Shown in pieces: positions 1-5,688 of a stretch of 5,688 nucleotides of DNA. Positions within the stretch are counted from its first letter, which is position 1. The number at the start of each line of letters is the position of its first letter. The notes beneath the pieces are model-generated. The model saw only the letters and a program-made list of their open reading frames with translations, ran no database searches and had not been told where the DNA came from. The stretch is taken from contig CALCRH010000169.1 in the NCBI GenBank assembly GCA_937894515.1, positions 1 to 5,688 on the forward strand. Reading direction: 5' to 3'. This stretch comes from an uncultured Clostridia bacterium. Lineage in GTDB: Bacteria > Bacillota > Clostridia > Oscillospirales > Oscillospiraceae. Made by a program: the position numbers and the translations under genes.

Positions 1-56
1 ATCTCCGCTTTGTGGCGGCATTTTTTCAGCAATGCTTTTTGTTCTTTTGTTTTCAT
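1..56 (-). CDS. 5' end of a downstream gene (partial, 18 codons visible)
   Basis: An ATG at 56-54 opens a frame that stays free of stops to the window edge. The visible peptide is MKTKEQKALLKKCRHKAE, which is strongly basic and lysine-rich. Too little is present to assign a family. The start is supported by AAGGAG at 68-63, six bases upstream, which is the best ribosome binding site in the window. That site overlaps the TAA stop of the MscS-type channel gene, so this gene is very probably co-transcribed with the channel and perhaps translationally coupled to it. The frame is cut by the window edge, so its length and product are unknown. Confidence refers to this being a real gene start, not to any function. 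Confidence 0.75.
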   Translation of the reverse strand, partial: MKTKEQKALLKKCRHKAE

Positions 57-62
57 ACTGCG

Positions 63-68
63 CTCCTT
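63..68 (-). promoter_or_regulatory. Ribosome binding site of the downstream partial gene
   Basis: AAGGAG on the minus strand lies six bases before the ATG at 56. Its first base falls within the TAA stop codon (70-68) of the channel gene, giving TAAAGGAG. Ribosomes ending translation of the channel would stop on top of this site, an arrangement typical of coupled operon genes. Confidence 0.8.
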
Positions 69-2905
69 TACGTATGCTTTTCATCTGATTCCGGCGGCAC
101 GACCCTGATTAAGTCCTGTGCCAGTGTTATTCCGTTTTCACGGAATAGTTCCATTGTATATAAGAGCAATTTACGTCTTGTGGAACCTGATCGTTCTTCT
201 TTGCAGGAGCCGCATAAACATATGGTGATGCCGGATGAATCAAAGTTAGATATATTAAGGAACCATGGACCCTTCATAAGTGTTGGTATCCTACTCTGAT
301 ACCATTCTGTGGAATCCTCTATCAGCTTTCTGATCTTGTTGATATCCTCATCTGCCCCTACACCGATCTCAACCCAAGCCGACCCAAGTTCATCGGATAA
401 ACGGTAATACTGCCTGAAATCAGAGTTGTTGACGATCAGCTTGCTGTTGTATCTCTTGATAACGGATACCCGTGCTCCGATTTCACTTACTTCACCTCGG
501 AAATCCTTGAATTTGATGAAATCACCCACTCTGATGTTTCCTTCAAATATCAGGAAAAGTCCTGCTATCAGATCTCCAATCACGTCTTTTGTCGCTATGC
601 CTATAACCAGACCTGCGATTCCGGCACTTGCAATGAGTGCAGTCGTATCTACTCCAAACTGGTACAGTGTGTGAAGAAGGATATAGAAGAGTCCCAGAAA
701 CCGCATGAGACTCACTGAAATGCTGCAGATAGTAAGTCCTTTGTTCCCTATGCTGTTTCCAACGAAAAGAAGCAACTTTTTAATCAGGAACATTAGTACT
801 ACAACGGCGACGGCAACTATGATGCTGGCATTGATGGAGAACAGATTGACTCCCTTGTCCCAGTTTCCTTCGAAAATGAATTCAAATACCGTCTGTCCGC
901 CTGCAGTTCCCTTGAACATCATGAAACAATAAGCGATTATGAGAACGATAAACTCGTATTTTATCATCCTGCGGAAGCATGCATCTGCAAACATGGATTT
1001 TATATTTCTATCTGTTGTAAATGCAGGTTCAGATTCTGCTTTTTCTGTTTCTTCATTGCATATTTCAAGTCGGCACAGACAGCCGAAAAAGAGAATTGCC
1101 ATGAGCAGAGCAAACGCTGCAAGCACTGCAATCAGATCTAAGTACAGCATAGTATTCAAAGTGCTGACATCAATAGCACTTACTATCGCTATACCCCCGC
1201 TCGTTCTTGTGTTTACGTAGGACTCTATTCCGTCAATAATAGCTATGCCTGAATAATTGTCCTGTTCGAGTTCTTCCGGTATAACCGCTTCCGTAGACAA
1301 CGCCTGTGTCGAATACGGCTCGATAACATAGGATAAATTGCCCTCATCAAGCTTTACAAAGAATGTAGTGGCATTGCCGAAATCCGTACCTTTAATCGCC
1401 TCATCCTTTGAATAATACATGAGCATGCGCGTCAGCTCGGGATTCTGATACTTGACCAGTATGATGCCTGCGTCATCCACTCTTCTTTGAGCGATCGCAT
1501 AACAACCGGATCCGTCGTCATAATCCACGAAAACATATTCCGGATCATCTGTGTAGAGACCTCTTACAGCGTAAAGCGGGTTATCTTCATTCTGCGTAAG
1601 CTCATATTTAGAATACTTTCCGGAAGACGCGACAAGCTTTCCGTTTTCATCAAATACAGATATTTCGTTTAAGAAACAGTTTTCTGCGATTTCCTTGAGC
1701 GGCTCGTGGCTGCATATATCGTTATTCAATGCCATAAGGCCGGACAATTGTTCCGCCATTCCATGAATGTAGTCTTCTACGATGCCAATAACGATCTTCT
1801 TGTCCTTTTCTGATGCCTCTATGTTTTCCGCGAGCATATCCAGATTCTGCGTGGATAATACATTCTGCATCGAATAAGACGAAAACTCAAAGAAATGCGT
1901 ATTGAAAAGCAGCGCAATCACCAGCGCCAACAGGACAAAGCATGACAGATGCCTGACATAGGTCTGTTCAAAGTAACTCTGTGTTCTGAATAATCTGACC
2001 CATTTCCGCTCCTTCTTATCTTCGTTCTTCCAAAGCGCAAAGAAGAAAATCTGGATTACGGCAAAGGATCCGCAAAGCACGATCAAAGGAGTGATCATTT
2101 CATTGATGACATCCCACAGAATGTCGGTATATCCGTAGTACAGGCCAAACAGATACCCGTCCGTTTCATAGGTCAGGCAATACGCCTTTCCGATTTCAAG
2201 ATCAGCAAATCCGCTATTGTATGCGTCGATCTTGCTTTTCAGGTTGTTATCCGTTCCAAACGCAGACCTTTCCAGTCTTTCGGGAATGTGTGCGCCAAGC
2301 AGCGCCTCATTCGACGATTCATTGATGATTCCATCCGACATCGGCGCGATGAAGTAATCATAGCGGTTGGAAATGCCCGTCAGCGTGCTGTTGTCGCCAA
2401 GCTCCATGGATTTCCTGTAGCATGTGATCAGCGTTCCTTCCGGCATATCCAGAGCGGTATAGTAGGCAATGCTTCCGTCCGCCTCATCTGCAAGTGATTC
2501 ACCGTCCAGCAGCCTGCTCATCTGATCCTCTGAAAGAGACAGCTCGTCCGCTCCTTTTGCGGCATACCATTTTCCGGATGGATCAATCAGGTAGAAATCA
2601 AAATAATCCCTCTCCAATGTGTCAAGCGCGGTCTGCACATCCTCTGCTTCTCTGAAAGTCGTTTGAATCAGATACAGAGAACCCTCCACGACTTCTTCAT
2701 CTACGATGGCAGAGAGCTCCCGAAGGCTTTCAGCTCTATAATATTTATTCTCAAAAGTAGACAGGGTACTTGTCATGGATGAATGAACAAGTTCCATCTC
2801 GCTGCACGCTACGTTGTATGAAAGAATCCCAAGACTGATCAGCAGTATCAGTACCGTGCCTGCTATCACAAATATTTTTTTACAGTTCTTTAATGTCGCT
2901 TTCAT
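68..2905 (-). CDS. MscS-family mechanosensitive channel with two large extracytoplasmic sensor-like domains
   Basis: The predicted protein has 945 residues and sits in the cytoplasmic membrane. Order of parts: basic N-terminus; TM1 about 11-31; ectodomain 1 about 32-267; TM2 about 268-292; a basic cytoplasmic loop containing KNEDKKERK; TM3 about 319-336; ectodomain 2 about 337-585; TM4 about 586-611; an acidic linker; TM5 about 647-665; TM6 about 689-716; TM7 about 728-749; pore helix about 753-789; cytosolic beta domain about 793-831; C-terminal alpha/beta domain to about 939. The glycine/alanine-rich pore helix (SAGIAGLVIGIATKD), followed by GNIRVGDFIKF and then KLIVNNSDF, is the MscS signature. 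The E. coli channel has only 286 residues, so about 700 residues here are additional. Both ectodomains hold Cache/PAS-like strand pairs (YLIDPSGKWYAAKG; ISVFDENGKLVASSG). Such a channel would release solutes under osmotic stress; ligand modulation is inferred. The ATG at 2905 is preferred because AGAGAG lies eight bases upstream. A TTG at 2962 would add 19 residues but has no ribosome binding site. The MscS assignment is firm and the sensor assignment moderate. Confidence 0.92.
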   Translation of the reverse strand: MKATLKNCKKIFVIAGTVLILLISLGILSYNVACSEMELVHSSMTSTLSTFENKYYRAESLRELSAIVDEEVVEGSLYLIQTTFREAEDVQTALDTLERDYFDFYLIDPSGKWYAAKGADELSLSEDQMSRLLDGESLADEADGSIAYYTALDMPEGTLITCYRKSMELGDNSTLTGISNRYDYFIAPMSDGIINESSNEALLGAHIPERLERSAFGTDNNLKSKIDAYNSGFADLEIGKAYCLTYETDGYLFGLYYGYTDILWDVINEMITPLIVLCGSFAVIQIFFFALWKNEDKKERKWVRLFRTQSYFEQTYVRHLSCFVLLALVIALLFNTHFFEFSSYSMQNVLSTQNLDMLAENIEASEKDKKIVIGIVEDYIHGMAEQLSGLMALNNDICSHEPLKEIAENCFLNEISVFDENGKLVASSGKYSKYELTQNEDNPLYAVRGLYTDDPEYVFVDYDDGSGCYAIAQRRVDDAGIILVKYQNPELTRMLMYYSKDEAIKGTDFGNATTFFVKLDEGNLSYVIEPYSTQALSTEAVIPEELEQDNYSGIAIIDGIESYVNTRTSGGIAIVSAIDVSTLNTMLYLDLIAVLAAFALLMAILFFGCLCRLEICNEETEKAESEPAFTTDRNIKSMFADACFRRMIKYEFIVLIIAYCFMMFKGTAGGQTVFEFIFEGNWDKGVNLFSINASIIVAVAVVVLMFLIKKLLLFVGNSIGNKGLTICSISVSLMRFLGLFYILLHTLYQFGVDTTALIASAGIAGLVIGIATKDVIGDLIAGLFLIFEGNIRVGDFIKFKDFRGEVSEIGARVSVIKRYNSKLIVNNSDFRQYYRLSDELGSAWVEIGVGADEDINKIRKLIEDSTEWYQSRIPTLMKGPWFLNISNFDSSGITICLCGSCKEERSGSTRRKLLLYTMELFRENGITLAQDLIRVVPPESDEKHT

Positions 2906-2913
2906 AAATTTAT

Positions 2914-2919
2914 CTCTCT
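2914..2919 (-). promoter_or_regulatory. Candidate ribosome binding site of the channel gene
   Basis: AGAGAG lies eight bases before the ATG at 2905. It is a modest match to the anti-Shine-Dalgarno sequence, but spacing is good. The alternative TTG at 2962 is preceded by an AT-rich stretch with no purine-rich site, so this element decides the start in favour of 2905. Confidence 0.5.
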
Positions 2920-2972
2920 TTTGCTCCCATTCATTTTTTCCGCCACTCCGACAACACTGCAATTATTTGGCA

Positions 2973-4013
2973 TCATTTTTTACGTACATCAACATTCTGT
3001 TTGCGCATATATATCAAGCAGAAAATATTGATCAAGAGCAGGATTGTTCCCAAAAAGTCCATATAAAAGAAGATGTTGTGAATCTCTCCGCTTGCAAACC
3101 ATCCGATGATACTGATGATCATATAAGCAAAGGCGATCAGCGAGAGAGGCAAAGTCCATTTTCTTAAGGGACCTTTTCCACGGTAAAAGGAAATACTTGA
3201 AATAGAAAGCAAAACAACCATAGCCCATGTGAATGCATAGCTGAACACATACCCGATATTCAAATTTTCCAGTTGAGATGCAGACTCTCCGATTTCGATT
3301 ACGGTCAAGGCGAGAATAAGCGGATAGGTAAACAAAATAAAGCTACGGGCAATACGTTCCCCTTTTCCGACACTAATCCATTTTTTGCTCACTGTGGCTT
3401 TATCCACCGATGAAAGCACTTCACCGGTTTTGGTGACAAAACGAATGCCGTGGATACGACGAAGCTCTTTGTGAAATAATGTGGAATCGCTTCCATAGGT
3501 CAGGAACAAAACGGCGCCCATTTCCCAAATGAAGACGCAGGAGAAAGAATCAAGGAGCGAATTGACAACATCCGTACTGATAGTACCTTCTTCGCCAAGC
3601 AGTCCATAATATCCTCCGATCATCTGAAAGCACAATATCATAATACCGATGATCAAAAAAATGACTGACAATACATTGTCTTTCTTTTTGTCTTCATCGT
3701 AATAGTAGTATGTATTTTCGATGCTCTTCTGTATCGCTTCCAAAAGCTGATCATGGTCATATTCTCCGTAATCGTCTATAATCAGACTGAATTCTACGGT
3801 GAACTCTTTCGGAATTTCTTTGACGGCATCCAATAAGGAATCCAGAGCATCTCTGGAGATGACCGGTTTGCCTGGCCGACTGCGCCGTACGTTGAGCAGA
3901 TCATCCGGCGTTTCATAATAAAGGGGCACCGTTGCGATCCTTTTCCCCAGATCAAAATCAATATCGGACCCCATATTCTCGATCCATCTTAATGTCCGCT
4001 TACTTAATTCCAT
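2973..4013 (-). CDS. Six-TM membrane protein with soluble N-terminal domain, function unknown
   Basis: This 346-residue protein belongs to no family I recognise. Residues 1-112 are soluble and rich in acidic residues, and end in a tyrosine cluster followed by a charged stretch (TYYYYDEDKKKDN). Six hydrophobic segments follow at about 113-132, 155-173, 222-241, 252-273, 286-307 and 313-335. Loops fit the positive-inside rule: the long 174-221 loop, FYRGKGPLRK and the RKQNVDVRKK tail are basic and would be cytoplasmic, while the other loops are short and neutral or acidic. Both ends are therefore predicted in the cytoplasm. There is no signal peptide and no obvious catalytic, transporter or kinase motif. 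The ATG at 4013 is chosen because GGAGGG lies just upstream; a GTG at 4043 would add ten residues without a comparable site. The gene lies between the amidohydrolase and the MscS-type channel, 67 bases before the latter, so a role as channel partner or membrane sensor is possible but only inferred. Confidence 0.85.
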   Translation of the reverse strand: MELSKRTLRWIENMGSDIDFDLGKRIATVPLYYETPDDLLNVRRSRPGKPVISRDALDSLLDAVKEIPKEFTVEFSLIIDDYGEYDHDQLLEAIQKSIENTYYYYDEDKKKDNVLSVIFLIIGIMILCFQMIGGYYGLLGEEGTISTDVVNSLLDSFSCVFIWEMGAVLFLTYGSDSTLFHKELRRIHGIRFVTKTGEVLSSVDKATVSKKWISVGKGERIARSFILFTYPLILALTVIEIGESASQLENLNIGYVFSYAFTWAMVVLLSISSISFYRGKGPLRKWTLPLSLIAFAYMIISIIGWFASGEIHNIFFYMDFLGTILLLINIFCLIYMRKQNVDVRKK

Positions 4014-4017
4014 TGTA

Positions 4018-4023
4018 CCCTCC
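4018..4023 (-). promoter_or_regulatory. Ribosome binding site of the six-TM protein gene
   Basis: GGAGGG lies four bases before the ATG at 4013. It is the strongest Shine-Dalgarno match in the 79-base gap and favours this ATG over the in-frame GTG at 4043, which would place the site inside the coding region. Confidence 0.75.
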
Positions 4024-4054
4024 GATTTTTTCAAACAGCCCACCTTGCTTTCTC

Positions 4055-4084
4055 ATTAGAATTCATCTCCAAACCAACTTTGAA
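4055..4084 (-). promoter_or_regulatory. Weak candidate sigma-70-type promoter between amidohydrolase and six-TM gene
   Basis: TTCAAA at 4084-4079 (four of six matches to TTGACA) and TCTAAT at 4060-4055 (five of six matches to TATAAT) are separated by 18 bases. A transcript from here would start near 4048 and carry the six-TM gene and the channel without the amidohydrolase. In AT-rich DNA such matches arise easily by chance, so this is only a possibility; read-through from the amidohydrolase gene explains the layout equally well. Confidence 0.2.
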
Positions 4085-4092
4085 GTGATGGA

Positions 4093-5688
4093 TTAAATTG
4101 GAGATTCCTTAATGCCATTCATTTTCTGCCCTTTGAAAATTACAGTTTCAGGCAAAATATGACTCATTCCCCGAGGATCAACTGTCAGCAGGTTTTCCTT
4201 AAAGATTAGGAAATCCGCATCCTTGCCAACTGTTATGGAACCTTTTCGATCGTCGATTCTCAACTGCTTTGCATTATTGATGGTATATCCTAAAAGCATT
4301 TCTTCGTGGTTCATGCATTCCGATGCTGAGGGATACGGAACATAATGCTTTTCTTCTTCTTCAACATTGGCTGCTTCATCAAAAAGCCGGGTAATGGCAC
4401 CTTCCATGCCTAAGTAAGGACTCCATGCTCTGAAATCTCCGAAAAGGATATTGTCACTGGACCAACAGACATTTGCACCAGTATCCCATACAGATTTGGA
4501 GCGGAGCATTTTTAATGCCCGTTCTTTGCCGAACAATACGGCGTTGTCTTCATATTTCCCACCACCGCCAGATCCGCCGCCTGCATGCCACCATGCAGAG
4601 AAATTAGCATTGACTCCTAATTTTGCAAATCGATCAATATCGGCATCATCCATTATTTCAAGATGGGCACAGGTGACGTGGCTTTTGAAACAATCCCCTA
4701 ATTCTGCTTTGACTAATTCTACCGCATCAAGAACAGTTCGGGCTGCCATTTCACCGACAGTATGCACGTGAAGATCGAAACCGTTTTCGTTTAATTGTTT
4801 CAATAGGTCAGCTATTTCATATTGATCCATCAAACAACCGCCAACGGTTCCCACATCGGCATAGGGGGTGACTAAAGCAGCAGTATGAATGGCGGTCGTA
4901 CCATCCAATATGATTTTCAATGTATTGACTCTAAGATTCCCGGAAGAAAATTCTTCCCGAAACCGCTTCATATTTTCAATGGCTGTTTTAATGGACTCTC
5001 GATTATAAATGCAATAACAGCCGTCAATATAAACGGGAAGTTCACCCTTTTCATCCATATCCCGCAGCACTTTATAGACTCTCTCATGGAATTCCGCTCC
5101 ACCGGGTGTACCGGCTTCAAAAACCGCAGAAACGCCTTGTTTCTCTGCGTATTTCACAAATTTTGCCAAAGATGTTCTGATCTGTTCTTCGGTAATATTT
5201 TGGGTGAAAGCCATCATAATGCCAAATATTGTCATTTCAACCAGGTAACCGGTTATACGTCCCATTTCATCCCGTTCATAATAACTGAGACCCGGTGCAA
5301 TATCCGGTGTTTCATCGGTGATTCCTTCCGCTTTCAAAAGCTTTGAATTAACCCATGCACTATGAGATTCTCCTTCTTCAATATAAATCTCCCTGTCGGA
5401 ACAAACGGCATCCAGATCTTCTTTGGTGAGTTTTTCGCCGTTCAGATCCGATAAAGACATCACAAAGCGATACTGTTTCTTTCCGGGATCAGAGGCAATC
5501 GTCTCCGCAATGATTTTCAGACATTCTTCTTTTCCGTTACAGGAAATAAATCTTTTCTCTGGGGCGTAATCATTTGAAACACTAAGGGGGATATGAACAT
5601 GGGAATCCATAATGGCCGGCATGACAAATCGTCCTTCCAGATCAATGATTTCCCCTTCAAGCTCCGCTAATCCGCTTTCATCGCCGAC
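4093..5688 (-). CDS. Metal-dependent amidohydrolase, YtcJ/Amidohydro_3 type (N-terminus outside window)
   Basis: The frame is open from the window edge to a TAA at 4095-4093, giving 531 visible residues; the true start lies beyond 5688. The first visible residues (VGDESGLAELEGEIIDLEGRF) match the small beta domain that precedes the barrel in this superfamily, so only about 25-35 residues are probably missing, and the Met at 5622 is internal. Family marks in visible numbering: HVH metal motif at 30-32; SHSAWVNS at 108-115; LKIILDGTTAIHTAAL at 257-272, where the lysine may be a metal ligand; HVHTVGE at 307-313; AHLE with a histidine at 342; SSD at 410-412 with a likely catalytic aspartate; and KGSITVGKDADFLIF near the C-terminus, which returns to the beta domain. 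Members are probably cytoplasmic hydrolases of amide or related C-N bonds; characterised relatives include N-substituted formamide deformylase. The substrate here cannot be told. No signal peptide is visible. A glycine-rich loop (GGGSGGGG) at 370-377 is unusual. Confidence 0.93.
   Translation of the reverse strand, partial: VGDESGLAELEGEIIDLEGRFVMPAIMDSHVHIPLSVSNDYAPEKRFISCNGKEECLKIIAETIASDPGKKQYRFVMSLSDLNGEKLTKEDLDAVCSDREIYIEEGESHSAWVNSKLLKAEGITDETPDIAPGLSYYERDEMGRITGYLVEMTIFGIMMAFTQNITEEQIRTSLAKFVKYAEKQGVSAVFEAGTPGGAEFHERVYKVLRDMDEKGELPVYIDGCYCIYNRESIKTAIENMKRFREEFSSGNLRVNTLKIILDGTTAIHTAALVTPYADVGTVGGCLMDQYEIADLLKQLNENGFDLHVHTVGEMAARTVLDAVELVKAELGDCFKSHVTCAHLEIMDDADIDRFAKLGVNANFSAWWHAGGGSGGGGKYEDNAVLFGKERALKMLRSKSVWDTGANVCWSSDNILFGDFRAWSPYLGMEGAITRLFDEAANVEEEEKHYVPYPSASECMNHEEMLLGYTINNAKQLRIDDRKGSITVGKDADFLIFKENLLTVDPRGMSHILPETVIFKGQKMNGIKESPI

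Noticed and set aside
8..30. Plus-strand CCGC/GCGG hairpin followed by a T-run, resembling a terminator
   Set aside because: The stem is only four base pairs, it lies in the coding region of the downstream gene, and no plus-strand gene precedes it. On the minus strand the T-run is on the wrong side.
12..299. 95-codon open frame on the plus strand near the window start
   Set aside because: It overlaps the C-terminus of the channel and the start of the downstream gene on the opposite strand, has no ribosome binding site I can see, and its translation is low-complexity hydrophobic sequence.
2906..2962. 19-residue N-terminal extension of the channel from a TTG start
   Set aside because: No ribosome binding site precedes the TTG, and the extension is charged and cysteine-rich without value for membrane insertion. 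The ATG at 2905 has a spaced purine-rich site and leads directly into TM1.
2936..2966. Possible promoter (TTGCAG, 17 bases, AAAAAT) before the channel gene
   Set aside because: Each element matches only four of six consensus bases, which is expected by chance in this composition.
2989..3228. 79-codon open frame on the minus strand, overlapping the six-TM gene in another frame
   Set aside because: It lies inside a gene with well-formed membrane segments and positive-inside loops, so it is a frame-shifted shadow and does not suggest a frameshift.
4014..4043. Ten-residue N-terminal extension of the six-TM protein from a GTG start
   Set aside because: The GTG lacks a good ribosome binding site, whereas GGAGGG sits immediately before the ATG at 4013 and would be wasted inside the coding region.
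4935..4954. Inverted repeat GGAAGAA-AA-TTCTTCC
   Set aside because: It lies inside the amidohydrolase coding sequence with a two-base centre and no T-run, and looks like an incidental palindrome.
4885..5346. 153-codon open frame on the plus strand
   Set aside because: It lies wholly opposite the amidohydrolase gene, whose family motifs run through this stretch. The plus-strand translation shows no recognisable domain, so it is an antisense shadow.

Overview
The window looks like part of a chromosome from a moderately AT-rich Firmicute, probably of the Clostridia. The reasons are base composition, strong AGGAGG-type ribosome binding sites, tight same-strand gene packing and the protein families present. 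I cannot name the genus from sequence alone. All credible genes lie on the minus strand, so transcription runs from high to low coordinates. There is no sign of rRNA, tRNA, CRISPR, insertion sequence or phage sequence.

In order of transcription: (1) 5688-4093 is a metal-dependent amidohydrolase of the YtcJ/Amidohydro_3 type, cut by the window edge at its N-terminus. (2) After 79 bases, 4013-2973 is a 346-residue protein with a soluble, acidic N-terminal domain and six predicted membrane segments, which I do not recognise. (3) After 67 bases, 2905-68 is a 945-residue membrane protein whose C-terminal third is an MscS-type mechanosensitive channel. Its N-terminal two thirds carry two large extracytoplasmic domains that resemble Cache/PAS-like sensors. 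(4) Eleven bases after that stop codon, a fourth gene begins at position 56 behind an excellent ribosome binding site and runs out of the window after 18 codons.

Short gaps, common orientation and the absence of an evident terminator suggest that these genes are co-transcribed. The link is firmest for genes 3 and 4, where the ribosome binding site of gene 4 overlaps the stop codon of gene 3. A possible weak promoter lies in the gap before gene 2.

The most interesting item is the channel. It looks like a channel whose gating could depend on ligands as well as on membrane tension, with two sensor-like ectodomains placed upstream of the pore module. The polytopic neighbour may be a partner subunit. 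The amidohydrolase could make or remove a small molecule relevant to the system, but that link is only inference from gene order.
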